Shown here: in pieces, positions 52,289 to 61,541 of the stretch
How positions within the stretch are numbered: position 1 is the stretch's first letter
How the letters are laid out: every line of letters starts with the position of its first letter
Source of the DNA: Desulfosediminicola ganghwensis
GTDB taxonomy: Bacteria; Desulfobacterota; Desulfobulbia; Desulfobulbales; Desulfocapsaceae
Assembly: GCF_005116675.2 (NCBI RefSeq)
Contig: NZ_CP050699.1
Span: 1,263,001 to 1,327,000, forward strand
DNA: 64,000 nt
Direction of reading: 5' to 3'
Made by a program: the position numbers and the translations under genes
The notes under the pieces: generated by a model
What the model was told of the DNA's origin: nothing
The model's database searches: none
Seen by the model: the letters and a program-made list of their open reading frames with translations, nothing else

Positions 52289-53803
52289 ATGTTTGATGTT
52301 GTTTTACAAGGCCTGCAGCAGGTCTTTGTGCCGCTGAACTTCATCCTGCTTTTTGGGGGTGTTTTTCTGGGCATCACGTTCGGGGCGCTACCCGGTCTGA
52401 CTGCGACCATGGGACTTGCACTGCTGGTTCCTTTTACCTTTACCATGTCACCGGAAACCGGACTGATCATGCTGGCCGGAATTTATGTAGGTGCCATGTA
52501 TGGCGATGCTATTCCGGCCATCCTGATCAACACTCCGGGCACACCATCCGCCATTGCCACCACATTCGATGGTTTTCCCCTGGCACAAAAGGGTATGGCC
52601 CAGCATGCACTGGTAACAGCCGCCCTGGCCAGTACCGTCGGTTCATTGCTGGCCAATGTGGTGCTGGTTGTGGCCGGGCCACCCCTGGCTGCTGCCTCCT
52701 TAAAATTTGGTCCACCCGAATATTTCTGGCTGGGTATCTTCGGCCTGACCATTATCAGTGCCCTCTCTTCCGGTAGTGTGATTAAGGGCTTCCTGGCCGG
52801 TTGCATAGGCATGGTGTTGTCTGTGGTAGGTATGGCAAGCATCGGCGGCGATGTACGTTTGACCTTTGGTTTTCCGGTCCTGCAGGGTGGAATTGACCTG
52901 ATCGTTGCCCTGATTGGTTTCTTCTGTCTGCCGGAGATACTCTCCAGCGTTATTGGTAAACGTCAAAAAACCTATACCGATAAGGCGGTTGAACCGAAAC
53001 TGGGGGTTATTGGTGAAGTGGCCCTGCAAGTGATCAAAAAACCGGTCTTGCTCATTCGTTCGGCAATCATTGGCACCATTGTAGGTTTTGCGCCTGGCGC
53101 AGGTGGGAATATTGCCAGCATGGTCTCGTACAACGAGGCGCGTCGCTGGAGTAAAGACCCGGATAAATATGGCAAAGGCACCATTGACGGTGTTGCCGCC
53201 AGTGAGTCTGCCAATAGCGCCATGGCCCCTGGTTCACTCATTCCGCTGCTTACCCTTGGTATTCCGGGTTCACCGGCTGCGGCAGTAATTCTGGGTGCGC
53301 TGATGGTGCATCGCCTTAAGCCGGGCGCAGAACTCTTTACCGGGCCGGAAGCGCCGATTATCTATTCCTTTCTGATGGGTCTTTTGGTTGCAGCCTTTCT
53401 GGTGAGTTTCATAGGCGCATTCGGTAGTGTCATTTTTTCGAGGATCATCAATATTCCTTCTCGTTACCTGGCACCCGGAATCATCTTTATGACCGTACTG
53501 GGTGCCTATGCGATCCGTAACTCCATGCTGGATGTCTGGATAATGTTCGTCTTTGGCATCATCGGTTTTATCAGCAGGAAACTGAATTTTCACCCGGCAC
53601 CAATCGTGCTTGGTCTTATTCTCGGGCCATTCATCGAAGAGGGTCTGGTGAAATCTGTACTCGCCGGTCAGTTCCAGGGCGTGTTCAATTACATGGTATT
53701 TAGACCGATCAGCGGTTTTCTGATTGCTCTGTGTGTGCTCTCGCTGTGTTGGCCCCTTATTGCCTCCTGGCGTGCGAAAAAGAACAAAGGCGAGGTGGCG
53801 TGA
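52289..53803 (+). CDS. tctA: Tripartite tricarboxylate transporter, large membrane subunit
   Basis: 504 residues from ATG 52289 after TGAGGCG; upstream TTG/ATG codons at 52274-52277 are inside the leader. Family length is about 500. Twelve helices are predicted, with LPGLTATMGLALLVPFTF, the GDAIPAILINTPGTPSA motif, FAPGAGGNIASMVSYNEARR and SLIPLLTLGIPGSPAAAV. Its stop overlaps the tctB start by 1 nt (TGATG). Works with TctB to drive cation-coupled uptake. Confidence 0.95.
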   Translation: MFDVVLQGLQQVFVPLNFILLFGGVFLGITFGALPGLTATMGLALLVPFTFTMSPETGLIMLAGIYVGAMYGDAIPAILINTPGTPSAIATTFDGFPLAQKGMAQHALVTAALASTVGSLLANVVLVVAGPPLAAASLKFGPPEYFWLGIFGLTIISALSSGSVIKGFLAGCIGMVLSVVGMASIGGDVRLTFGFPVLQGGIDLIVALIGFFCLPEILSSVIGKRQKTYTDKAVEPKLGVIGEVALQVIKKPVLLIRSAIIGTIVGFAPGAGGNIASMVSYNEARRWSKDPDKYGKGTIDGVAASESANSAMAPGSLIPLLTLGIPGSPAAAVILGALMVHRLKPGAELFTGPEAPIIYSFLMGLLVAAFLVSFIGAFGSVIFSRIINIPSRYLAPGIIFMTVLGAYAIRNSMLDVWIMFVFGIIGFISRKLNFHPAPIVLGLILGPFIEEGLVKSVLAGQFQGVFNYMVFRPISGFLIALCVLSLCWPLIASWRAKKNKGEVA

Positions 53804-54282
53804 TGAGCGATATCCAAAGTGATGGAAACCAGAAAAAGATTAACAGTGATCTGGTAATTTCGGTTATCGGTCTTGTTCTGGCTGCTGGGGTCTACTATTT
53901 TACCCGTGACCTCAGCCGGCTTGGTGTGATTTTTGTCAATTATGTTCTGATCGGCCTTACTGTTTTTTCGATGCTGACACTGATTACGGCATTCACCAAA
54001 CCGGAGTATATTACCTTCTTCGATTCGGTGATCGAGCGAAACAACATTGTCATAGGTGTGGGAATACTGCTTTGCTATCTGCTGATGTTACCTGTGATTG
54101 GCTTTTTGCCCTCGAGTTATATCTTCTACTTCGCCTTTAATCTCTACCTGTCGGAAGAGCGATTCACCCGCAAGGGAATCCAGACTTCGCTGCTGTTATC
54201 AGTTGTCGTGGTGACTGTGTTCTATTGCATCTTCCAGCTGGGGCTGGGAGTGCCGTTGCCGACGGCTATGTGGGTGGATTAG
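53803..54282 (+). CDS. tctB: Tripartite tricarboxylate transporter, small membrane subunit
   Basis: 159 residues from ATG 53803, with AGGTGGCG upstream; a longer frame lies within tctA. Four helices (near 20-40, 45-65, 80-105, 120-150) of the TctB fold. SYIFYFAFNLYLSEER is the central loop region. Ends the transporter operon before the terminator at 54421. Confidence 0.93.
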   Translation: MSDIQSDGNQKKINSDLVISVIGLVLAAGVYYFTRDLSRLGVIFVNYVLIGLTVFSMLTLITAFTKPEYITFFDSVIERNNIVIGVGILLCYLLMLPVIGFLPSSYIFYFAFNLYLSEERFTRKGIQTSLLLSVVVVTVFYCIFQLGLGVPLPTAMWVD

Positions 54283-54420
54283 TTTCAGGCGGAAAACGTT
54301 GTATTCCCTCTAACCCTTTTTGCTCGGTTTGGAAGGATTGCTCAGGTTTCTGAATGAAACCAAGCTCATGTAGGATTCAACCTGATTAGTAATCACGGCA
54401 TATGCGAATTATGCCACAAG

Positions 54421-54452
54421 GCCGCCCAATTACTTTGGGCGGCTTTATTTTT
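54421..54452 (+). terminator. Intrinsic terminator of tctCAB
   Basis: GCCGCCCAA (54421-54429) pairs perfectly with 54435-54443, followed by TTTATTTTT. Confidence 0.88.
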
Positions 54453-54544
54453 CTCCAAACATCTACATGGAGCTTCAAAAAGCTTGGCAACTGCGCTACT
54501 ATTTTTCTAATAGTACACAAACTCAAACCCATAAGGAGGTGTGT

Positions 54545-54895
54545 ATGTCAGGTGCAGCCGTTCATATGAGGTCCATCAACATTCCCAAAGCTTCAAGCGG
54601 TAAAGGATTGCGGGAAGAGATCAAGGCGCTGGCAGATGCCAGGGCGGTAACTGTTTCAAAAATTTTCAATCAGGTTCTGGGGTATGCCTTGAAGAACCGT
54701 GAGGATTTCCCGGGCGAAATCAGCCCGAGAGAAAAGCCGGGTAGGCATATTGCCACCAAGGTTTCTGTGTTTAGAGCAGAAGAGCTGCGTGAGTGGGCAG
54801 AGGAGCTTGGCAGAAGTCGTACCGCCCATTGCTGTTTTCTGCTGGAAGCGGTGATGGCAGATGAGGAGTTGAAAAAGAAGGTGTTCCCGAGTTAG
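54545..54895 (+). CDS. Small helical protein, possible ribbon-helix-helix type
   Basis: 116 residues from ATG 54545 right after AAGGAGGTGTGT; a longer frame from 54467 precedes this strong site. Two similar helical units: GLREEIKALADARAVTVSKIFNQVLGYAL (30-58) and AEELREWAEELGRSRTAHCCFLLEAVM (80-108). The internal similarity and the R-x-V-x-V-S-K pattern suggest a duplicated RHH-like DNA-binding module, but this is not certain. It has its own terminator. No family name recalled. Confidence 0.6.
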   Translation: MSGAAVHMRSINIPKASSGKGLREEIKALADARAVTVSKIFNQVLGYALKNREDFPGEISPREKPGRHIATKVSVFRAEELREWAEELGRSRTAHCCFLLEAVMADEELKKKVFPS

Positions 54896-54972
54896 TAGGA
54901 TTGCTTGTCAAAAGAGTTATTTGACAGAATGTAACTATCGTTCATGGACTCTACGGGAAGTAGTAGAAATAT

Positions 54973-55013
54973 AAAATGCCGCTATTTGCTTTCGCAGATA
55001 GGGGCATTTTTTT
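54973..55013 (+). terminator. Intrinsic terminator
   Basis: A ~15-bp interrupted stem (AAATGCC..GCTATTTGC with GCAGATAG.GGGCATTT) and a T-run after the helical protein gene. Confidence 0.85.
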
Positions 55014-55116
55014 GATTTCACCTAACCTCTAACCTCTGGCATCACGCTTCATTCCATGATGCCGTGAATGTTGCTATCGAGAAGATTATGGTGTGAGAAA
55101 ATACTTGGTCGGGAAG

Positions 55117-56130
55117 TTATCCGTTGAAGAGTATTTTGCTATCAACAGCTGAGGCCTTGCCGGTACCAGTCAGCACCATCGCCTGTTTCAGCTCACTGTG
55201 GATGCTATCAATGTAGCTTTCAACTCCGTCTTGCAGGCCACCTACTGCGGCAACGGAAAACGGTCGACCTATCATTACTGCATCCGCTCCCAGGGCAAGC
55301 ATCTTCAGTACGTCATTGCCAGTGCGGATACCGCCGTCTGCGAGAATTGTGATTTTCCCTTTCACTCTTTCGGCAATGGCGGGCAGTACTTCAGCAGTTC
55401 CCGGCGCGTGATCGAGCACACGCCCCCCATGATTGGAGACGACAATAGCGTCGGCTCCGGCTTTACATGCAAGCTCGGCTTCGTCCGCGGTCATTACCCC
55501 TTTGAGGATAAATTTCATCCCAATCTTTTTGATGATGTCGGTGAGTTCAGCAAGTGGTTTAGGGGATACCGGACGTCCCATTTTTCGTAACGTGATGAGG
55601 CCGGCGGCGTCGATATCCATGCCTATTGTGTCTGTCCCGGTTGCTTTGGCCAGCTCGATCTTTTGGAAGAACTCTTCATCTTCCCATGGCTTGATGAATG
55701 GTATACCGTATCCATCGGCCAGTTTAACGGCGTTGAAGCCTGCACTGGAGAGCCACTCCGGAACCCCATCCCCGGTGCAGCCGATGATGGACCTGGCCTT
55801 ACAGCCGTTGACGATTGACTGGATATAGTCATCCTCGCTGATTGCCTCGTTCATGTTGAAGGAGACACCGCCGATGGGGGCGGCAATAAGGGGCAGGGCG
55901 AGCTCTTTTCCGAGAATACTTACTGTGGTATCCGGTTCGACAACATTATGGATCAGTCTCATGTTCAGGCGAACGTTTTCAAGAGCTGAGAGGTTGTTTC
56001 TAAAAGAGGCGCCGGTGCCGAGACCGCCCATTCCAGGTACTTGTCCGGCACAGGCCCTGCCGTTACAGACTGCACATACCTTGCATTGATTTCCCATTAA
56101 TTTTCGCGCATTATCTCGAATTTCTTTCAC
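55117..56130 (-). CDS. FMN-dependent alpha-hydroxy-acid oxidizing protein
   Basis: 337 residues. TIM barrel of the 2-hydroxy-acid oxidase/isopentenyl isomerase-like family: PLIAAPIGGVSFN (strand 1), FILKGVMTADEA (Lys that contacts FMN N5), IVVSNHGGRVLDHAP (catalytic His and substrate Arg), ILADGGIRTGNDVLK and AVMIGRPF. The Cys-rich N-terminus (CKVCAVCNGRACAG) replaces the usual start and may hold a metal or cluster, a trait of anaerobe members. Last gene of the minus-strand operon, 70 nt after the amidohydrolase. It may oxidize a 2-hydroxy acid made in the pathway. Confidence 0.88.
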   Translation of the reverse strand: MKEIRDNARKLMGNQCKVCAVCNGRACAGQVPGMGGLGTGASFRNNLSALENVRLNMRLIHNVVEPDTTVSILGKELALPLIAAPIGGVSFNMNEAISEDDYIQSIVNGCKARSIIGCTGDGVPEWLSSAGFNAVKLADGYGIPFIKPWEDEEFFQKIELAKATGTDTIGMDIDAAGLITLRKMGRPVSPKPLAELTDIIKKIGMKFILKGVMTADEAELACKAGADAIVVSNHGGRVLDHAPGTAEVLPAIAERVKGKITILADGGIRTGNDVLKMLALGADAVMIGRPFSVAAVGGLQDGVESYIDSIHSELKQAMVLTGTGKASAVDSKILFNG

Positions 56131-56200
56131 GATCTACTCCTGCAGTTATGTTGTGATATTTCATAATCTTCTCTGGCAATGAGGTTTGAAGCATCCGGTG

Positions 56201-57559
56201 TTATTTGCTTCGTGGCAGGTAGGTGCCATATCCGGGTTCCACCAGGATCTCGCCCTTATGGGCGACTACTGTTCCCCGGATGACGGTCATCACCGGCCAT
56301 CCGCTCAGCTGTCTGCCAAAGTACGGTGACCAGTCGCATTTGGATTTTCGATCAGCATCGGTAAAAGCTTTAGTCAAGGAGAGGTCTACGACGGTGAGGT
56401 CGCAGTCTGAACCAACCTGAAGGGCACCTTTTTGCGGGTGAAAACCGTAAAGTTTTGAGGGATTGAAACTGGTGATCTCCACGATCTTCTCAAGGGAGGT
56501 GTAGCCTTTGCTGACACCGTCAAGGAGAACAGGCAGCATCACCTCCAGGCCGGGAATGCCGTTTGGTGCCTCGAAAATATTGTCAAGGCCTGCTTCCTTT
56601 TCTTCCCGGGTGAATGGGCAATGGTCCGAGCCAATGGTGTGAACATATCCGGCATCGAGTAGTTCCCACATTTTCAGCCTGTTTTTTTCGTCGCGCATGA
56701 CTGGGGAAAACTTGAGGAAAGGGCCGTGTTCGTTCATGTCTTCACGGATAAAGGTGAGAAAGTGCGGACAGGTTTCAGCCCAGATGCCTATTCCATCGTT
56801 GCTGGCTGCACGGATAAGTTCAAGGCCTTCTGCTGTGCTGACGTGAACGATCAGGGCTTTGGCGCCGGTCTGCTTCAAGAGCTGAATTGTTTTGTTGATT
56901 GCGGCAATCTCGACTTCTTCGGGGCGGGATTCATTGTACGCCAGGGGATCAGTTCTGCCCTCCCTGCGGAGCCTTTCTTCCTCTTTGCTGATCATCTCGC
57001 CATCTTCGCAATGAATCATGGCCAGCCCGTTATTTTGGGCTACGTGGGTCAGGATGTCGCGCATGCTGTCATCGTGAACAAAGGGGAATTCCTTTACGGA
57101 AAAGCACATGAACATCTTTATAGAGACTGCGCCGGTCTTGTTCCAGAGATCTGCGATAGAGTTGACATTGTCGCGGGTTCCTCCACCGTGAATCGCGTAA
57201 TCTACGATGGATTTTCCTGAGTATGCGGCACGATTGATCTCGAACGAGTCGATATCGAGCACTGCCGGATCGTTGACTGGGTGTGATATCGCTGTGGTGA
57301 TCCCTCCTGCCGCACATGCAGCGGTACCGTGTGCCATATCATCGCGTTCGGTGAATCCAGGGTCCTGGAAGTGGATGTGCCCATCGATTACACCTGGGAG
57401 TACGTGGAGTCCGGCCAGGTCAACTGTTTCCGTGGCTTCGATCCCTTCTGTCGAGGTTTCGATACAGGCGATCCTGCCATTGACTGAGCCTATGCAGCCG
57501 ATAAATCTGCCGGTGTGGGTCACAATTGTTGCATTGATAAAGAGTTTATCTACTTTCAT
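56201..57559 (-). CDS. Cyclic amidohydrolase (dihydroorotase/allantoinase/hydantoinase group)
   Basis: 452 residues from ATG 57559, with GAGGT 7 nt upstream. Binuclear zinc amidohydrolase: H61 and H63 in GHIHFQDPG, the carbamylated K148 in SIKMFMCF, H183 in MIHCEDGE, H239 in LIVHVSTAEG and D312 in GSDHCPF. The HIH-F-QDPG motif and size fit allantoinase/dihydroorotase-like proteins (AllB/PyrC class I). With no purine or pyrimidine genes near, a ring-opening step on an imported cyclic amide or hydantoin is more likely. It belongs to the RpiR-controlled operon. Confidence 0.9.
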   Translation of the reverse strand: MKVDKLFINATIVTHTGRFIGCIGSVNGRIACIETSTEGIEATETVDLAGLHVLPGVIDGHIHFQDPGFTERDDMAHGTAACAAGGITTAISHPVNDPAVLDIDSFEINRAAYSGKSIVDYAIHGGGTRDNVNSIADLWNKTGAVSIKMFMCFSVKEFPFVHDDSMRDILTHVAQNNGLAMIHCEDGEMISKEEERLRREGRTDPLAYNESRPEEVEIAAINKTIQLLKQTGAKALIVHVSTAEGLELIRAASNDGIGIWAETCPHFLTFIREDMNEHGPFLKFSPVMRDEKNRLKMWELLDAGYVHTIGSDHCPFTREEKEAGLDNIFEAPNGIPGLEVMLPVLLDGVSKGYTSLEKIVEITSFNPSKLYGFHPQKGALQVGSDCDLTVVDLSLTKAFTDADRKSKCDWSPYFGRQLSGWPVMTVIRGTVVAHKGEILVEPGYGTYLPRSK

Positions 57560-57819
57560 TTGATGTACCTCATCTGTTCTGCCTAAAAGCCCGACAAAAA
57601 TGCGGGTATGCCAGGGACAGTCGTTGGGTCTTCTCCGGAATATCCACCAGGGATGCAACTGCTACAGCTGAGTGCAATCCTCTGGTGAAAGAGAGATGAC
57701 GTGAACAGTAATTTCTGGGGTTATCGGAATATTGAGTTGCCCCGCACTCTTATGGGAACTGGGGGAAGCCATCACAGCAAAGGCTGCAACTCAAGACGAT
57801 AAAGGGGTTAACAGGAATA

Positions 57820-58680
57820 TCAGCAGTCGATCTCGTCGAGCAGTATTTCTTCTCCGTTTAATCGTTTTCTATAGCCGATGCCGATAGCCAGGGATTGCAC
57901 AATGCACATGGAGGCTGTCAGGGAGCGGAAGCCATGGAGCACTGCGTCATGCACCTCGATGATCTGTTCTGCTTCATGGGCAATTATGCCAAGGGGGTCG
58001 TCGGTTATTGCCAGAATCCGAACACCGGCAGCTCTGGCCTTTGCGCAGAACTCGACGGTGGCCTCTGCGTAAGGCGGGAAGCTCATGACTATCAGCAAGT
58101 CGCCGGCCTGCATGAGATCGAGCTGGTCCTCGGCGAACCCGGCAAGCCCGGTGATCAGGGTGTTGGCGATTTTGAAACGATACAGTGCATAGCTGAGATA
58201 GGTGGCAAGAGGGAAAGAACGGCGCAGGCCCAGGATGGAGATACTGGGTGCTGCAAGTATCAGGTCTATGGCTTTATCCAGCTCAAGATCCTCCGAATTT
58301 TCCCGAAGATAATCCAGTGAAATCTTATTGGCTCTGGCGAAAGAGTCGATCAAGGCCCCACCATTATTGGGGTCTGAGAGGTGTTCTTCACCCTGGCAGT
58401 GGCGGATTCGCTCCGAGTAGCTCGGGGTACTTTTTTCTATGAGGGGCTCGCGAAAAATCTTCTGCATTTCGCTGAACCCCTTAAACTCCAGCGCCTGCGC
58501 CAGGCGAACAAACATAGCGGTGGCAATTCCGGACAGTTTGGATATTTCCGTCAGGGAGTTGAAGGCAAGATCATTGGGATGATTCAGCGCGAAGTCGGCT
58601 GCTTCCAGCTGACGTGCTGTCAGCATGGCCCTGTTTTTAAGGACTGTATCTTTGAATTCAGAAAGATTACCGGGTTTCAT
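57820..58680 (-). CDS. RpiR/MurR-family transcriptional regulator
   Basis: 286 residues from ATG 58680 (AGGTGGAG directly upstream); the frame extends to 58833 inside the next gene. N-terminal HTH_6 domain with LTEISKLSGIATAMFVRLAQALEFKGFSE, then a SIS sugar/phosphate-binding domain (about 120-260) with ISILGLRRSFPLATYLSYAL and GDLLIVMSFPPYAEATVEFCAKA. The SIS ligand need not be a sugar. Probable binder of the twin palindromes at 62404 and 62540, which lie before the first gene of the same operon. Confidence 0.9.
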   Translation of the reverse strand: MKPGNLSEFKDTVLKNRAMLTARQLEAADFALNHPNDLAFNSLTEISKLSGIATAMFVRLAQALEFKGFSEMQKIFREPLIEKSTPSYSERIRHCQGEEHLSDPNNGGALIDSFARANKISLDYLRENSEDLELDKAIDLILAAPSISILGLRRSFPLATYLSYALYRFKIANTLITGLAGFAEDQLDLMQAGDLLIVMSFPPYAEATVEFCAKARAAGVRILAITDDPLGIIAHEAEQIIEVHDAVLHGFRSLTASMCIVQSLAIGIGYRKRLNGEEILLDEIDC

Positions 58681-58726
58681 TTTCTCCACCTGGGGGCCTT
58701 GGGATAAATATCTGCTGCGAATACAG

Positions 58727-59956
58727 TTAGGCCAAAACCTTCTCGAGCGCTTCTGTAAGCTGATTGAGTTCATCGAGGCTATTATAATGGGCCATGGAAA
58801 TACGCACCACTCCATTTTGTTTATTGAGATCAAGCTCTTCTATGAGTCTTTTGGCATAAAAATCACCATAGCGAATACCTATGCCGTAGCAGTCGACCGC
58901 ATCGACGATATCCTTGGACATACGCCCCTTGACCACAAAGCTGACTGTCGGCAGCCTGCGGCCTCCTTGTACGGACTTTTCGCCAATAATGCGAACGTCA
59001 TCCCTGCCGTTCAGGTAATGGAGCAACTTTTCGGTCAATTCATTTTCATGGCTTTCAAATGCGTCAAAAGCTGCCTGCATCATCTCTCTCGGGCTACCTG
59101 AGCAGCCTAATTCTTCAGCGATTGAAAGCAGGTAATCGACAATGCCCATGCAGCCGTAGGAGAGCTCGTAATTGACATTCCCAGGCTGCAGTTTGTACGG
59201 CATGACATCTTTGCCGATGAAATAGTGGTTGAGGCTCGGCAGGCCGGCGAAAAGTTCACCATCACACCAGAGAACGGCAAAATGCGGGCCAAATGTCTTG
59301 TAGAAGCTGTATACATACATGTCAGCTCCGGAGGCCTGGACATCGACCAGGCGATGGGGGGCATAGGCTACGCCGTCGACGCAGAGCTTTGCTCCTGCCC
59401 CGTGGACAAGCTGGGCGATTTTCGCTACCGGGGTTACAGAACCAAGAATGTTCGAGGCGTGGGTTACGCTGACCCAGCGGGTCTTTTCGGTCAGCAAATT
59501 TTGAAGTTCCTCCAGTTCAAGCTCAAAGCTTTCTGGATTAACGTTCCAGAATTTGATGACGGCACCATGTTTGGCGAGGTTGAGCCAGGGGCCCACATTA
59601 GCTTCGTGGTCAACGTTGGTGACGATGATTTCGTCGCCCGGTTCAATGGTCTGGCCGATGGCTTCACAGGCAAGATGGAGCAGGAGGGTGGTGGAACCGC
59701 CCATAACAACTTCCTGGTCATGGGGAGCATTAATAAGAGACGCGATAGCTTTTCGTGCCTCAAACACCCGTTCCTGGGCGATAACAGAGTCGCGATAGGT
59801 TGCTCCGGTTTGCACACTGGAGGTGAGCAGGTAACTGCTGATCCGTTCGGCAACTTGCCGTAATACGGCAGAACCTCCGGCATTGTCGAAGAGTATGTCG
59901 CTATGGGCAAGCGCTGGAAAGTGACTTCGAACCACATTGATATCTAAAGACTTCAT
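58727..59956 (-). CDS. Class V aminotransferase / cysteine desulfurase-like PLP enzyme
   Basis: 409 residues. Fold type I PLP enzyme: MGGSTTLLLHLACEA, VTNVDHEANVGPW (His stacking on PLP), THASNILGS, LCVDGVAYAPH (Asp to the pyridine N) and SFYKTFGPHFAVLW with the PLP Lys at K220. It belongs to the cysteine-desulfurase-like group without the usual SufS Cys loop being obvious. Reactions in this class include transamination, C-S cleavage and ring-opened amino-acid breakdown. Located 52 nt after the ABC ATPase gene and 46 nt before rpiR, so it is part of the operon. Confidence 0.9.
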   Translation of the reverse strand: MKSLDINVVRSHFPALAHSDILFDNAGGSAVLRQVAERISSYLLTSSVQTGATYRDSVIAQERVFEARKAIASLINAPHDQEVVMGGSTTLLLHLACEAIGQTIEPGDEIIVTNVDHEANVGPWLNLAKHGAVIKFWNVNPESFELELEELQNLLTEKTRWVSVTHASNILGSVTPVAKIAQLVHGAGAKLCVDGVAYAPHRLVDVQASGADMYVYSFYKTFGPHFAVLWCDGELFAGLPSLNHYFIGKDVMPYKLQPGNVNYELSYGCMGIVDYLLSIAEELGCSGSPREMMQAAFDAFESHENELTEKLLHYLNGRDDVRIIGEKSVQGGRRLPTVSFVVKGRMSKDIVDAVDCYGIGIRYGDFYAKRLIEELDLNKQNGVVRISMAHYNSLDELNQLTEALEKVLA

Positions 59957-60008
59957 GATCTATCCTGTTGTTTTAATAAGGTTCCGGTGAGAAAAACGCT
60001 GAAAGAGC

Positions 60009-60743
60009 TCAATGATTCTGAACAGCCTGCTGAAATGTCCTGAGTCGTTCATTGGTTGAGTTGTCGAAAAAATTTTCAGGGGTCTCATCGACGAGGATGC
60101 GGCCAGTCTCCATAAAAAGAACCCGGTCTGCAACTTTTCTGGCAAAGCCCATTTCATGGGTGACGACAATCATGCTAACCCCTTCCGCGGCAAGATTCTG
60201 CATTACCTCCAGGACCTCTCCAACCATCTCCGGGTCAAGGGCGGAGGTGGGCTCGTCAAAAAGGAGCACTCTTGGTTTCATGGCCATTGCCCTCGCGATT
60301 GCGACGCGCTGCTGCTGGCCGCCGGAGAGCTGATCCGGATATTTATGGATGTGGTCTTGTAAGCCAACTTTTTCGAGGAGCATCATTGCCCGCTCCTCTG
60401 CCTCAGCCTTTCCCAGGTGACGTACCCTGATTGTGGGCTGGGCAACATTTTTCAATATCGTCATATGAGGGAAGAGATTGAAGCTCTGGAAGACCATGCC
60501 GATGTCGGCCCGGATGTCCGGCAACTTCGGCCCGTCTTCAATCGGGTACTCATCGAGCAGGATCTTTCCCGCTGTCGGCTTTTCCAGATAATTGATGCAA
60601 CGGATCAGGGTGGATTTGCCGGAGCCCGATGGCCCTACGATAACGATGACCTCTTTTTCATACATGGTGAGGTTTATGTCGCAAAGTGCGTTGAAATTGC
60701 CGAAATTTTTATCTAAGTGTTCGATCTCGATTATAGGTCTCAT
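60009..60743 (-). CDS. Polar amino-acid ABC transporter, ATP-binding protein
   Basis: 244 residues. Walker [10 protein letters not shown] near 36, Q-loop [12 protein letters not shown], signature [14 protein letters not shown], Walker [15 protein letters not shown] and H-loop VVTHEMGFA. GlnQ/HisP type. Starts within the permease stop (ATGA overlap of 4 nt). Confidence 0.95.
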   Translation of the reverse strand: MRPIIEIEHLDKNFGNFNALCDINLTMYEKEVIVIVGPSGSGKSTLIRCINYLEKPTAGKILLDEYPIEDGPKLPDIRADIGMVFQSFNLFPHMTILKNVAQPTIRVRHLGKAEAEERAMMLLEKVGLQDHIHKYPDQLSGGQQQRVAIARAMAMKPRVLLFDEPTSALDPEMVGEVLEVMQNLAAEGVSMIVVTHEMGFARKVADRVLFMETGRILVDETPENFFDNSTNERLRTFQQAVQNH

Positions 60744-61414
60744 CGTTTCTTACCCGTATTCAGATAGGATTCCAGTCTGCTCACCAGGTGGACCAGTGGC
60801 AGGAGTAGTATCAGGTACATGAGTGCTGCCCCGATGAGTGGTGAAGGGTTGGCTGCAAGGGCCTGGGCCTGTGTTGCCTGTTTCAGTAGATCGGGCATTG
60901 CAACGACCGAGGCAAGGGCCGTGTCTTTGACGACGTTGATACAGTTGCTTGTCAGCGGTGGTATGACGATCTTTAGCGCCTGGGGCAGGATGATGTCTAC
61001 CAGTGAGGGGATGAATCGATATCCCAGGGCCTGTGAGGCCTCGATTTGGCCACGTGGAATTGCTTCAATCCCGGAGCGAAAAATTTCTGCAGTATAGGCT
61101 GAAGAAACAAGTGAAAGTGTGACGACTGAAGCGGTGAATGCCGAGAGACGAATGCCGACAAAGGGCAACGCGTAATAGATAAGAACCAGGAGCACCAGAA
61201 TTGGGATTGACCGAAAGACATCGATATATCCACATGCAATCAGACGCAGTATGCGGGGTCCGTAGATTCTCACCAGGGCCAGAACAAGCCCGGCCACCAA
61301 GCCAAGTACGATGCTCACGGCACCCAGGGCTATGGTGATTCCGAGTCCCCGTAGCAGCATAGGGAAGGAATCGATGAGTACCGGGATATTAAAAAATGTA
61401 TCAAAAATATTCAC
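60740..61414 (-). CDS. Polar amino-acid ABC transporter, permease
   Basis: 224 residues from a GTG at 61414 with AAGGGG 5 nt upstream. Five helices; EAA loop RGQIEASQALGYRFIPSLVDIILPQALKIVIPP. HisM/GlnP type, about 220 residues. It probably works as a homodimer because no second permease is present. It follows the binding-protein gene after a terminator-like stem at 61484. Confidence 0.94.
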   Translation of the reverse strand: MNIFDTFFNIPVLIDSFPMLLRGLGITIALGAVSIVLGLVAGLVLALVRIYGPRILRLIACGYIDVFRSIPILVLLVLIYYALPFVGIRLSAFTASVVTLSLVSSAYTAEIFRSGIEAIPRGQIEASQALGYRFIPSLVDIILPQALKIVIPPLTSNCINVVKDTALASVVAMPDLLKQATQAQALAANPSPLIGAALMYLILLLPLVHLVSRLESYLNTGKKR

Positions 61415-61483
61415 GTAATCCCCTTGTTGCTCTCGAAGAAGCTGTTGGTTGTCTCCAGGCGTAAGCGACCTGATGAGAAAAAC

Positions 61484-61516
61484 GGGCTGTCTTTTCAGAT
61501 GGTTTGTCGACAGCCC
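61484..61516 (-). terminator. Attenuator-like terminator between binding protein and permease
   Basis: On the minus strand GGGCTGTC (61516-61509) pairs with GACAGCCC (61491-61484), 8 bp with a 17-nt loop, followed by GTTTTTC. Its position after the binding-protein gene suggests partial termination to make more binding protein than permease. Confidence 0.7.
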
Positions 61517-61541
61517 GATCAGGCAATTACAGCATTGGCTG

